Source of the DNA: an uncultured Flavobacteriales bacterium
Lineage (GTDB): Bacteria; Bacteroidota; Bacteroidia; CAIKAF01
DNA: 40,762 nt
Direction of reading: 5' to 3'
NCBI GenBank assembly: GCA_903837495.1
Contig: CAILUT010000032.1
Span: 1 to 40,762, forward strand
Shown: piece by piece, positions 7,903 to 15,281 of the stretch
Position numbering within the stretch: position 1 is the first letter of the stretch
Layout of the letters: every line of letters begins with the position of its first letter
Notes under the pieces: model-generated
Databases searched by the model: none
What the model was told of the DNA's origin: nothing
Seen by the model: only the letters and a program-made list of their open reading frames with translations
Program-made: the position numbers and the translations under genes

Positions 7903-9018
7903 ATGGGCCTGTACCTCCACATTCCCTTTTGCCGAAAGGCCTGCCATTTCTGCGATTTTCATTTTACGGTGAATCTGAAAGGCATCGACGCCCTGCTGCT
8001 GGCCCTGCAGCAAGAAGCCGATCAGGCTTCGGCCGATTGGAAGCAAGGCAGCTTTGACTCTGTGTATTTTGGCGGTGGAACCCCCGGATTGCTCGGCCCC
8101 CAACGCCTTGGGCCTCTGCTTGAACACATGCACCGCTGTTTTACCCTGAACCCCGATGCCGAAATTACCCTGGAAACCAACCCCGACGACCTGCTGGAAT
8201 TCGGCACCGAAGGCTGGAAGGCTCTGGGAATAAACCGACTAAGCCTGGGCGTTCAAACCCTGAATCCACAAGTTCTGGCGAACATGAACCGCGCACATAC
8301 GGCCGACCAAGCCCGGCGGGCATTAGACCTGATTGAAGCTTCGGGCATTCCCAAGGTTTCGGTCGATTTGATGTTTGGCATGCCTGGGCAAGGAACCCAG
8401 GAATTGATTCAAAACGCCGAAGAACTCGCCGCACGCAACATCCAGCACGTTTCCATTTACGGCTTGACCGTAGAAAAAGGAACCGCCTTAGAACGCATGG
8501 TGCGCCTGAAGCAGGTCGAACTGCCCGAAGAAGACGAGGTGGCCGAGCAGTATTTGGCCCTGAACCAAGCGCTGTCAAAGGCCGGGTTTGAGCATTACGA
8601 AGTGTCCAATTACGCCCGGAATGGGCAGCGTTCCCTCCACAATTCGGCCTATTGGTCGGGCGAAGATTACCTGGGCCTGGGTCCCTCGGCCCACAGCCTA
8701 AAAGGCGATTTGCGCTGGTTCAACCGCTCCTCAAATGCGGCTTACGTTCAGGCGATGAACGGGCAAGGCGGCATCCGCGAACCCGAAGAATTGAATGCAG
8801 ACCAGAAAATCAACGAATGGTTGTTAACCCGCATGCGCACCGTAGAAGGACTCGGCGCGGCGGAAGCCCTGCAGCGCGTGGGAGCCAGACAATGGTCTGA
8901 ATGGCTGGAATTGAAACAAAAATTTCCAGACAATTGGTTCCAAGCCGATCGGCCTTTGGCCTTTTCGCCCCAAGGCTGGCTGATGATGGATGGGTTTTTG
9001 AGGGAGGCGGTGCTGTAA
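7903..9018 (+). CDS. hemW: HemW radical SAM heme chaperone (HemN-like)
   Basis: 371-residue radical SAM protein. The iron-sulfur motif is close to the N-terminus: IPFCRKACHFCDF, with Cys10, Cys14 and Cys17 in CxxxCxxC spacing. It is followed by the SAM-binding VYFGGGTPGLL. EITLETNPDD and LSLGVQTLNPQVLANMNRAH are conserved in the HemN/HemW group. It lacks the extra N-terminal region and fourth cysteine of true coproporphyrinogen dehydrogenases, and the length of about 370-380 residues fits HemW, a heme-trafficking protein. It is often misannotated as coproporphyrinogen III oxidase. The ATG start overlaps nothing and follows the lipocalin by 6 nt. Confidence 0.88.
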   Translation: MGLYLHIPFCRKACHFCDFHFTVNLKGIDALLLALQQEADQASADWKQGSFDSVYFGGGTPGLLGPQRLGPLLEHMHRCFTLNPDAEITLETNPDDLLEFGTEGWKALGINRLSLGVQTLNPQVLANMNRAHTADQARRALDLIEASGIPKVSVDLMFGMPGQGTQELIQNAEELAARNIQHVSIYGLTVEKGTALERMVRLKQVELPEEDEVAEQYLALNQALSKAGFEHYEVSNYARNGQRSLHNSAYWSGEDYLGLGPSAHSLKGDLRWFNRSSNAAYVQAMNGQGGIREPEELNADQKINEWLLTRMRTVEGLGAAEALQRVGARQWSEWLELKQKFPDNWFQADRPLAFSPQGWLMMDGFLREAVL

Positions 9019-9167
9019 AGGCTTTTCCCAATTAAATTGTGCGTATTGGTATAGGTGCGAGTGCGGAACATTTAGCCACGAATGCGCGAATGATTCTGGT
9101 AAAATTGTGTGCGTGGGTGGTAGGTGCGAGTGCCGAAAATCCGCCTAATCGTAGCTAAACACCATCA

Positions 9168-9250
9168 TTAGCATCAAGCCGTCCAGCCCTGAAGGGGCGA
9201 AATACCCTAGCACAGGGTGCAGCCCTGTGTTTTCGTTCGTCCGTCCGCGC
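9168..9250 (+). repeat. Double-hairpin repeat, copy A
   Basis: Contains CCCTGAAGGGG (9187-9197, small hairpin) and CACAGGGTGCAGCCCTGTG (9211-9229, 7-bp stem), followed by CGTTCGTCCGTCCGCGCA. It is nearly identical to 9397-9480. From memory, similar CCTGAAGGGGC...AGCACAGGG words occur as dispersed repeats in many environmental genomes; I cannot check that here. Confidence 0.8.
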
Positions 9251-9390
9251 ACCTGCGCATTCGTCCGTCCGCGCATTCGCGCATTCGTCCGTTCGCGCAT
9301 TCGTGCATTCGTTCGTTTGTGCATTCGTTTGTTCGCTCGTGCATTCGTTCGTTCGTTCATCCGGGCATTCGTGCATTCGTGGCTAAGTTA
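9230..9390 (+). repeat. Low-complexity tract of degenerate GCATTCGT / CGTTCGTC words
   Basis: About 160 nt almost entirely composed of short words such as CATTCG, CGTTCGT, GTCCGTCCGCG and GTGCATTCGT in irregular order, lying between the two double-hairpin copies. Spacing is not regular enough for a CRISPR and there are no unique spacers. Confidence 0.75.
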
Positions 9391-9396
9391 TCCGCA

Positions 9397-9480
9397 TTAG
9401 CATAAAGCCGTCTACCCCTGAAGGGGCCAAATACCCTAGCACAGGGTGTAGCCCTGTTTTTTCGTTCGTCCGTCCGCGCA
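9397..9480 (+). repeat. Double-hairpin repeat, copy B
   Basis: Second copy: CCCTGAAGGGG at 9416-9426 and CACAGGGTGTAGCCCTGTT from 9440, where one closing pair of the larger hairpin is lost. It is followed by the same TTCGTTCGTCCGTCCGCGCA tail as copy A and preceded by the same 'ttagcat.aagccgtc' lead-in. Confidence 0.8.
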
Positions 9481-9693
9481 TCCGTCCGTTCGTCCACCCC
9501 CTCCCGCCCCCGCCCCGCGTCCAAACCACCCGCAGTATCCCTGAAACCGCTCATACAAAGCCCCACCCCAATTCCAATTCCCCCCCACCCCCGCCTTAAC
9601 CTTGTTTAACATCCTATCTTTACACCAAACAACCCAAGTCTGCGTTAAGGGTGATGTTGGTTACCAAAGGCTAAATTATCCGGCGGAGCTTGT

Positions 9694-9701
9694 TAATTTT
9701 G
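9694..9701 (+). promoter_or_regulatory. -7 promoter box TAATTTTG of dsbD
   Basis: Exact TAnnTTTG match, 19 nt before the dsbD ATG (9721). A second candidate, TATCTTTA at 9615-9622, would give a leader of about 90 nt. No clear -33 TTTG is present for either. Confidence 0.45.
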
Positions 9702-9720
9702 CATTGAAATTTTTGACACT

Positions 9721-11889
9721 ATGAAATTCATTACTGCCGTTTTGGCTTGGCTAGGTTTGCTGTTAATGCCCCTGCAAGCACAACAAGAGAACATCAATTG
9801 GGCCTTGTCGGTGCAACCCAACGGAAAGGGAAACTATACCCTGATCATGAAGGCAAAAGTGGAAATGGGCTGGCATTTGTATTCCCAAACCAATCCCCCC
9901 AACAAAACCGTTTTTCAGGTTAGCCTGGGCAACCAAAAGCCCAGCGACATGCTGTTCTCAGAGCCCAAACCCAAAAAGGTGAACGACGAATACCTGGGAC
10001 CCACCGCTTTTTTTGAAGAACATGCGGTAACCTTTAAAAAAGACCTGGATTTGTGCGCCCTGCCCCCCAACTCCAAAATCCAGGTTTCGGTGATGGGGCA
10101 AATCTGCACCGAAGCCGACGGCATGTGCTTGCCCTTCGACAAAAGCTATTCCATCTCATTTAGCCCCGACGCCCAGGTTTGCCAAGGCGGAACCGCCGCA
10201 GCCATTCCCAATCCGGCAGAACCCCAGGAACTGGATTTTGATGCAGACGGGGTGGTCGATAGCCTTGATTTATGCCAAGACAAACCCGGTCCCGCCGAAA
10301 ACATGGGCTGCCCCGATTCCGACGGCGACGGAGTCCACGACGGCAAAGACCTTTGTTCGGGCGTTGCTTCTGACCGCGCCGACGGCTGCCCAGAGGGCGG
10401 AACCGGCAAAGCAGTCTGGGGCTCGGGCAACGACCCCGAACGCTTAACCGATGCAGTGCGTGCCCGCGTGCGCGAAGACGGCGGCTGCACCGGTACTGAA
10501 AGCGAAAGTCGCACCCCTTGGGGCATCTTTATTGCTGGGTTCATCGGCGGACTCCTTGCCCTGCTGACTCCTTGCGTGTTCCCCATGGTTCCCATGACCG
10601 TGGCTTTCTTCACCAAACAAAGCTCCTCCCGCGCCAAAGGCATCGCCAACGCCATCACCTATGCGGTATCCATCATCGTTATTTACACCGCTTTGGGATT
10701 CGCCATCACCAAAATATTCGGCTCAGACGCCCTGAACGCCATGGCCACCAGCGCCTTTTGGAATCTGCTCTTCTTCTTCATTTTCGTGATTTTCGCCATT
10801 TCCTTCTTGGGCGCCTTTGAAATTATGCTGCCCAACAAACTCTTGAACGCGGTCGATAAAAAAGCCAACAAAGGAGGATTGCTGGGCATTTTCTTTATGG
10901 CCTTCACCTTGTCGCTGGTCTCCTTCAGCTGCACCGGACCGCTGATTGGAACCTTGTTGGTCGAAGCGGCCAATACGGGCAACAACGTAGCTCCCCTCTT
11001 GGGCATGTTCGGATTTTCGGTGGCCTTGGCCCTGCCTTTCGCCTTGTTCGCCGCCTTCCCCGGCTGGTTGAACACCCTGCCCAAGGCCGGCGGCTGGATG
11101 ACCTCCGTAAAGGTAACCCTGGGCTTATTGGAGTTGGCCTTGGCCCTTAAATTCTTATCGACGGTGGACATGGCCTACCACTGGGACTTCTTGTTCCGCG
11201 AGCGCTTTTTGGCCATTTGGATTGCCATTTTTGGTATGCTCACCTTGTATTTGCTGGGCTTGTTCAAAACGGCCCACGACAGTTCGGGCGAGACCAAGCT
11301 ATCGGTTCCCCGCATCTTTTTGGCGGTATTTTCCTTGAGTTTCACCCTGTATTTGATTCCGGGATTAACCGGAGCTCCCTTGAAGCTGCTGGCAGGCTTG
11401 GCGCCTCCGCCCAACTACACCGAATCGGCCAAACCGCATGCTGGGGGCGGGCATTGCCCCATGGGCTTGGATTGCTTCAACGATCTGGCTCCGGCCATGG
11501 AAGCGGCAAAAGAGCGGCAAAAGCCCATATTTATTGACTTTACGGGCTATGGCTGCACCAATTGCCGGTTGATGGAAGAGAACGTATGGACCAAGGGCAA
11601 AAACATGGAATTGCTCCGCGAAAAATTCGTGGTGGTAAGCCTGTACTGCGACGACAAAAAGCAGATTCCGGCGCATTTGCAAAAAATCTCACCCGTCAGC
11701 GGCAAGCCCATGACCTCGGTAGGCAAGCTCTGGAGCGACTTTGAAATATACCATTTCAAGCAGCAAAGCCAGCCCCTGTACGTCATCATGGACGGCAACG
11801 GCAAATTGCTGAGCGAGACCTACGGCTACAATTCCGATGCAGAATTATTCCAGGAGTGGCTGGAATGCGGGCTAAAGCGGTTCAAATAG
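9721..11889 (+). CDS. dsbD: DsbD-type thiol:disulfide interchange protein with inserted TSP3-like segment
   Basis: 722 residues. It passes electrons from cytoplasmic thioredoxin across the inner membrane to reduce periplasmic disulfides. In order: signal peptide 1-20; DsbD-alpha/DsbC domain about 22-150 (WHLYSQTNPP, DLCALPP, MGQICTEADGMCLPFD); an Asp/Cys-rich insertion about 171-225 (DFDADGVVDSLDLC, DSDGDGVHDGKDLC) that reads as two thrombospondin-type-3 calcium-binding repeats; the transmembrane core from about 265, with TPCVFPMVP at about 282 and FSCTGP at about 400 holding the redox cysteines; and a C-terminal thioredoxin domain with FTGYGCTNC (Cys612, Cys615). The TSP3-like insertion between the alpha domain and the membrane core is unusual. 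ATG 9721 gives a clean signal peptide. Confidence 0.92.
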   Translation: MKFITAVLAWLGLLLMPLQAQQENINWALSVQPNGKGNYTLIMKAKVEMGWHLYSQTNPPNKTVFQVSLGNQKPSDMLFSEPKPKKVNDEYLGPTAFFEEHAVTFKKDLDLCALPPNSKIQVSVMGQICTEADGMCLPFDKSYSISFSPDAQVCQGGTAAAIPNPAEPQELDFDADGVVDSLDLCQDKPGPAENMGCPDSDGDGVHDGKDLCSGVASDRADGCPEGGTGKAVWGSGNDPERLTDAVRARVREDGGCTGTESESRTPWGIFIAGFIGGLLALLTPCVFPMVPMTVAFFTKQSSSRAKGIANAITYAVSIIVIYTALGFAITKIFGSDALNAMATSAFWNLLFFFIFVIFAISFLGAFEIMLPNKLLNAVDKKANKGGLLGIFFMAFTLSLVSFSCTGPLIGTLLVEAANTGNNVAPLLGMFGFSVALALPFALFAAFPGWLNTLPKAGGWMTSVKVTLGLLELALALKFLSTVDMAYHWDFLFRERFLAIWIAIFGMLTLYLLGLFKTAHDSSGETKLSVPRIFLAVFSLSFTLYLIPGLTGAPLKLLAGLAPPPNYTESAKPHAGGGHCPMGLDCFNDLAPAMEAAKERQKPIFIDFTGYGCTNCRLMEENVWTKGKNMELLREKFVVVSLYCDDKKQIPAHLQKISPVSGKPMTSVGKLWSDFEIYHFKQQSQPLYVIMDGNGKLLSETYGYNSDAELFQEWLECGLKRFK

Positions 11890-11927
11890 GCGCCGGGTTT
11901 TCCAAGGATTCGGGCATGCAAAGGGGG

Positions 11928-12080
11928 TTTTAGTGGGGCGGCTGCGGGCTTTCACCGGTTGTCCGCGCCTGCCAACTGCGGCCCCAGCGGGCTTGCGTGG
12001 GCTCCTAAAGTCGCCTCCGCGCCTCGCGGGGCCGTAGCCGGCAGGCTTGCGGGCAACCCGGTTCAATCCCTGCCGCGGGC
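11928..12080 (+). repeat. Structured intergenic repeat, copy 3 (plus orientation)
   Basis: Begins at TTTT (11928-11931), 38 nt after the dsbD stop codon, and ends in TGCCGCGGGC. The third stem differs in sequence from other copies but still pairs (GCCTGCC...CGGCCCC with GGGGCCG...GGCAGGC). The second stem is CCGGTTGTCCGC with GCGGGCAACCCGG. Its 3' end lies about 40 nt before the dead integrase tail, so it may have inserted into or next to that gene. Confidence 0.88.
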
Positions 12081-12121
12081 GTGGTTCAATGGTTTAGGCC
12101 ATCTCATTTCATGGCTGTTTG

Positions 12122-12220
12122 GAATGCTTGCAGCCCAGGGGCAGCAAAACCTCCGAAATCTTCAGGCATGCAAACACCAAAACCATGCAGCAAATCCGGC
12201 CGCCCTTTGGCGAGGTGTGA
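12122..12220 (+). pseudogene. Relic C-terminus of a tyrosine recombinase (integrase)
   Basis: A 32-residue frame ending in TGA aligns without gaps to the last 32 residues of the integrase fragment at 38618-38878: GSKTSEIFRHANTKTMQQIR against SSKTTEIYTHLSTKNLQQIR, then PPFGEV against SPFDDL. The DNA aligns as well. The two catalytic positions visible here are destroyed: Gly-His is Gln-Pro and the nucleophile Tyr is Phe. A stop codon (12095-12097) and the structured repeat lie upstream, so nothing more of the gene can be followed. Sequence after the stop continues to match the other locus through the att-like site. Confidence 0.75.
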
Positions 12221-12230
12221 AAAAATCAAT

Positions 12231-12310
12231 ACTTTGGGTGGCGGGAATAAAACTTCGTCAATACATCCAAATCGGTGGATTGGGGAGGGGTTAGCGGGGA
12301 TAAATGAGTT
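12231..12310 (+). mobile_element. att-like palindromic recombination site A
   Basis: About 80 nt matching 38888-38970 closely: shared GCGGG, AATAAAACTTCG, ATACATCCAAATC, ATTGGGGA and ATAAATGAGTT. The centre folds as CCAAATC/GATTGG. The arm AACTTC pairs with GGGGTT only through wobbles, showing decay compared with copy B. Similarity to copy B ends beside the final GTT (12308-12310), the position at which integron integrases cut (G^TT). Here it is followed by ATATGCC rather than AGCGTTC. Confidence 0.65.
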
Positions 12311-12454
12311 ATATGCCATTATAAGATGAACAAATGATAAAAAACAGTATTACAATATGAATTAATCAAAATAAACAACTTGACATAAAAGAAGCGTAGA
12401 CTTTCGACTAGTTGAAAACTACTTATTATATGACACATGAATTAAACAAAAAAT

Positions 12455-12646
12455 ATGAAAACAGAAAATTTAATTTACGGACTTGGTTCCGCATCAGTAA
12501 TTGCAGGAGCTATAATGAAAATTTTACATTTATCTTACGGGAATCAAATATTTTTATTTAGTCTCATAGGCATGACAATTTTCCAGTCTTGGCATGTGAC
12601 AAAGTTGAAAAAAACAATTAAAGACCTAGAAAATAAAACACAATAG
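12455..12646 (+). CDS. Small two-helix membrane protein resembling the GldL N-terminus
   Basis: 63 residues. Two hydrophobic helices (about 6-25 and 31-47) are followed by a charged tail KLKKTIKDLENKTQ. The opening LIYGLGSASVIAGAIMKILH resembles the N-terminal helix pair of GldL, the inner-membrane motor component of the type IX secretion and gliding machinery. It lacks the long coiled-coil domain of GldL, so a motor function is not implied. The gene and its flanks (12311-12750) are much richer in A/T than neighbouring genes, consistent with arrival by transfer. It is the only gene between att-like site A and an IS3 remnant and may be the cargo of an old gene cassette. Confidence 0.55.
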   Translation: MKTENLIYGLGSASVIAGAIMKILHLSYGNQIFLFSLIGMTIFQSWHVTKLKKTIKDLENKTQ

Positions 12647-12750
12647 GCTGCAAACATAGAAATCGTTTAATTAATTATTCCGAAAAAATATTATTGTTAA
12701 GTCTTTAGTATGACCTTGAATTAATAATCAATTTAAACTTCATAACACTG

Positions 12751-12868
12751 TGTAGGCTTCCCCAAAAATTGGACAGTTCAAAACTAGAATTAATTTTGAC
12801 TGTCTATGAAAAAGAGCAAGTTTTCTCCAAACCAAATCGTAAAGATTCTCAAAGAATGGGAATCTGGT
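12751..12868 (+). mobile_element. Truncated IS3-family insertion sequence (left end and orfA start)
   Basis: TGTAGGCTTCCCC (12751) followed by AATTGGACAGTTC looks like an IS3-family left end. At 12806 an ATG opens MKKSKFSPNQIVKILKEWESG, the typical start of an IS3-family OrfA helix-turn-helix protein. Similarity fades near 12868, and 39 nt later the sequence is the 3' end of lipB. The rest of orfA, all of orfB and the right end are missing, so this is a remnant. The right boundary is approximate. Confidence 0.7.
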
Positions 12869-12906
12869 CCTCCCTTGAAACGGTTCCAATTGGATTACCC
12901 TTACCC

Positions 12907-13671
12907 CTACACCGGCTGCGGAAACTCGCCCGGCCAAAGCCCTGTAGGGCAGGTCTTCAATTCCATGCCATACACCCGCGCCAATGCCTCTACGGTTTGT
13001 TCTACCACCCGATCGTAATCAACGCCTTCCACCTCCCGGTCAAGGCTGCTCACGCCTTTGTCGGGAATGCCGCAGGGAACTATGTAGGAAAAGGGACTTA
13101 AATCGGCGCAAATGTTAAACGCAAAGCCATGCATGGTTACCCAACGGCTGCTGTGCACCCCAATGGCGCAAATTTTTCGGGCCCTGGCCGGATCCGTTGC
13201 GTCCAACCAAACTCCCGTTAAGCCCTCTATTCGCTCGCCCTTTAATCCATACAATGCCAACACCTGGATGATGGCCTCTTCCATCAACCGCAAATACTTG
13301 CCGATGTCGGTAAAAAAATTCGCTAAATCCAAAATGGGATAGGCCGTTAGTTGCCCCGGACCATGGTAGGTTATGTCTCCACCCCGGTTTATCGGCACAA
13401 AATCGACCCCTTTCGATTTTAACAAGGGCTCGCTCAACAATAGGTTGCCCGGATTCCCGCTTTTACCCAAGGTGAAAACGGGATTGTGCTCGCACAGCAG
13501 CAAAAAATTTTCGGTGGGTTGAACATCCGCTGCTTCCCGCTTTCGGTTCGCTAGCTTTTGTTCTACGATTCGGCTGTGCAAATGCATTTGCAAGGCCCAA
13601 GCGGCTCTGTATTCAACCTTGCCCATGGGGCAAAGCCAAACCGCTTTGTTTTGGGGCCCAAGAACCTCCAT
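12907..13671 (-). CDS. lipB: Octanoyl-[acyl-carrier-protein]:protein N-octanoyltransferase
   Basis: 254-residue LipB, first enzyme of lipoate assembly. It moves octanoyl from ACP to lipoyl domains. Signatures: RGGDITYHGPGQL (family motif), the catalytic Lys in ARKICAIGV followed by SRWVTMHGFAFN, and the acyl-accepting Cys in VPCGIPDKGVSSL. The start is ATG 13671, which overlaps the stop of the upstream isomerase by one base (TGATG); this implies coupled translation. The 3' end lies 39 nt from the IS3 remnant but ends in a natural PQPV tail, so the enzyme seems intact. LipA is not in this window. Confidence 0.95.
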   Translation of the reverse strand: MEVLGPQNKAVWLCPMGKVEYRAAWALQMHLHSRIVEQKLANRKREAADVQPTENFLLLCEHNPVFTLGKSGNPGNLLLSEPLLKSKGVDFVPINRGGDITYHGPGQLTAYPILDLANFFTDIGKYLRLMEEAIIQVLALYGLKGERIEGLTGVWLDATDPARARKICAIGVHSSRWVTMHGFAFNICADLSPFSYIVPCGIPDKGVSSLDREVEGVDYDRVVEQTVEALARVYGMELKTCPTGLWPGEFPQPV

Positions 13672-14654
13672 CAAGACTTAGCCAGAGTCCCCTTTAAATA
13701 ATCAATCACCTTTACCTCCATCACATCTACCTGCCGCATTTCCGATAAAAAGTATGAGGCCCAATCCGTCAGGTGAATCAGGTGCAAACCTTGTTCAACA
13801 GGGTGTTCGCCTTTGGCATGAAGTTCAATGGTATGGGGAGTGTGCTTGGCGAAGATGTCTTTCATGATGTTCATCCGCGTTTGATTTCGGGGATAATCGG
13901 AAGCGCTGCGCAGCAACACTGGAGCCAATTTCGCGCTGCCTCCAGCCCAACCAACCAGTTCGTTGTGGTTCATTTCAGGCACCACATGATGCCAACACAG
14001 GTCTTTGGCGTTCTCGTTGATTTGCTGCCTAAAACGAACCGCCATGCCTTCGATGGAGGATTCAGCATAAATCACCGCCATTTTTCCATGCAAATGGGTG
14101 GCCAAAGCTTGACCTTCGCGCATGAAATCAGGGGCAGATTCCCGCAACACCGAAACCATTTCGGCCATTTTTGAACGGTAGCTTTCGGGCAAACAACCCA
14201 ACCACACAAAAACATCTACCAACTGAGTTAAGGAATAACCCAAGCAAGCTCGGGGAGGAAAGCCTCCGGGAATTTTCCGTAAATCGTAGCCATGGGTTTT
14301 TGCAAACTCTTCTAAGGTACCACCGCTGGTTATGCAAAGAATAGAAGCCCCTGCGGAGCGTGCCTTTTCAACGGCTTCCAGCGTTTCTTCGGTATTTCCG
14401 CTGTAAGAACAGGCAATAAAAAGGGTGTTTTCGTTGACGCAAGCGGGCAAACTGTAGTCTTTGTTTACCTGTACAGGAATCTTGGAGTGCGGGCGGGCCC
14501 AATCGGCCACCATGGTTCCGCCAATTCCTGAGCCGCCCAAACCAGAAACCACAATAAGACTTGGGGTTTTTAGCGTGTTTTTCAAAGGGCTGGCATCGGC
14601 AATGCCAAGGCTGGTTTCTATTTGTCCGGGAAAACCCGCTATCAATTCCTTCAT
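13671..14654 (-). CDS. Bifunctional phosphoglucose/phosphomannose isomerase
   Basis: 327 residues, two SIS domains. It interconverts glucose-6-P or mannose-6-P with fructose-6-P. The first SIS domain has VVSGLGGSGIGGTM (sugar-phosphate loop) and IACSYSGNTEETLEAV. The linker and second domain contain GYSLTQLVDV, QQINENAKDLCWHHVVPEMNHNE (catalytic His/Glu region of the PGI/PMI family) and a C-terminal DYLKGTLAK. ATG 14654 (MKELIAGFPGQ) was preferred to an upstream in-frame ATG at 14795 because TATATTTG lies 25 nt before it and the extra 47 residues have no protein character and overlap the CYTH gene. It is coupled to lipB by a TGATG overlap. Confidence 0.9.
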   Translation of the reverse strand: MKELIAGFPGQIETSLGIADASPLKNTLKTPSLIVVSGLGGSGIGGTMVADWARPHSKIPVQVNKDYSLPACVNENTLFIACSYSGNTEETLEAVEKARSAGASILCITSGGTLEEFAKTHGYDLRKIPGGFPPRACLGYSLTQLVDVFVWLGCLPESYRSKMAEMVSVLRESAPDFMREGQALATHLHGKMAVIYAESSIEGMAVRFRQQINENAKDLCWHHVVPEMNHNELVGWAGGSAKLAPVLLRSASDYPRNQTRMNIMKDIFAKHTPHTIELHAKGEHPVEQGLHLIHLTDWASYFLSEMRQVDVMEVKVIDYLKGTLAKS

Positions 14655-14679
14655 CGGGATGTTTTTAAATTCTTTAGGC

Positions 14680-14687
14680 AAATATAC
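14680..14687 (-). promoter_or_regulatory. -7 promoter box TATATTTG (minus strand)
   Basis: TATATTTG on the minus strand, 25 nt before the isomerase ATG (14654), matches TAnnTTTG and supports the shorter start. Confidence 0.45.
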
Positions 14688-14712
14688 CCTTTTGATGCGT
14701 CTCTTTGGGCGA

Positions 14713-15252
14713 TTATTGCTCGTTTTTTGATGCTGGAAATGTACTTTCCAGCATGTCGCTGTAAGAAACCGACAGCAAATCAGCGTCTTGAACATTCAGT
14801 TTTTCCATCCAAAACCGACATTGTTCTTCCAGCTTGGCTTGCCCGTATTTTCCTTCCATGTCGATGGCCTCAATTTCTAAAAACGTGCCCAAACCGCTTA
14901 CTTGGTCTAGGTGAAACTTCACATTCTCAACGAAATATATTTCGCGGCGCTTGTCCACGCACATCCAGGAACCCAATGCCTTTTCTAAAAACGCCTTTAA
15001 TGGGCTTCCCGCTTGGGTTTCAAGCAAGGCGACCTCTGAGGCTTTGGGACCGGCCTGGTTGCCGCGCCGATAAAAAATAAGGTGGTTTTCAATGTTGCCT
15101 TCCCGCAGTTTTAACCTGCCGTTTTCTACTCGAAAATAGGTGTCAATTTGGTGGTCTTCGCCTACAAAACGAGCGCCGGCGCCTTTTAAAACTTGACGGG
15201 CGGCCAACACATCGCTGCAGCGGGCTTTAATTTCTACGTTCAAATGCTCCAT
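14713..15252 (-). CDS. CYTH-domain protein (class IV adenylate cyclase / CyaB-like)
   Basis: 179 residues with the CYTH fold (triphosphate tunnel). The N-terminal signature NVEIKARC is an EIK motif lacking the first acidic residue of ExExK. RLKLREG, HLIFYRR, KRREIYFVENVKFHLDQVSGLGTFLEIEAID and a final SVSYSDML follow the pattern of the CyaB/thiamine-triphosphatase group. The real substrate may be cyclisation of ATP, triphosphate hydrolysis or another triphosphate; sequence does not settle it. It sits on the same strand as, and 58 nt before, the isomerase, and 29 nt after the acidic repeat protein. Confidence 0.82.
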   Translation of the reverse strand: MEHLNVEIKARCSDVLAARQVLKGAGARFVGEDHQIDTYFRVENGRLKLREGNIENHLIFYRRGNQAGPKASEVALLETQAGSPLKAFLEKALGSWMCVDKRREIYFVENVKFHLDQVSGLGTFLEIEAIDMEGKYGQAKLEEQCRFWMEKLNVQDADLLSVSYSDMLESTFPASKNEQ

Positions 15253-15281
15253 AGGAAGATGCCTGGAATGAGAAGGGCTGT

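Larger units (their letters stand above)
9019..9720. other. 702-nt repeat-rich non-coding region
   Basis: No credible gene. It holds a minus-strand copy of a 'gtgcattcgtggctaa' motif near 9072-9098, two copies of a double-hairpin repeat (9168-9250 and 9397-9480), a block between them built of degenerate GCATTCGT / CGTTCGTC words, and a plus-strand copy of the gtggctaa motif at 9366-9385. Near the right end are two promoter-like boxes for dsbD (TATCTTTA 9615-9622, TAATTTTG 9694-9701). Open frames through the block (runs of RTNA or RPSAH) are simple-repeat artefacts. Confidence 0.7.

Noticed and set aside
9230-9390. CRISPR array
   Set aside because: Repeated words are short, overlapping and irregular with no unique spacers, and no cas genes are nearby.
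12311-12760. An attC for the GldL-like cassette at locus A
   Set aside because: The expected R'' complement of GTTATAT is ATATAAC. The nearest candidate is TTCATAAC at about 12739-12746, which matches only TAAC, and the IS3 remnant begins 4 nt later. Not enough to call a site.
12806-13018. 70-codon frame starting MKKSKFSPNQIVKILKEWESG as a complete gene
   Set aside because: Only the first 20 or so codons resemble IS3 OrfA. The remainder is antisense to lipB and is a fusion product of truncation.
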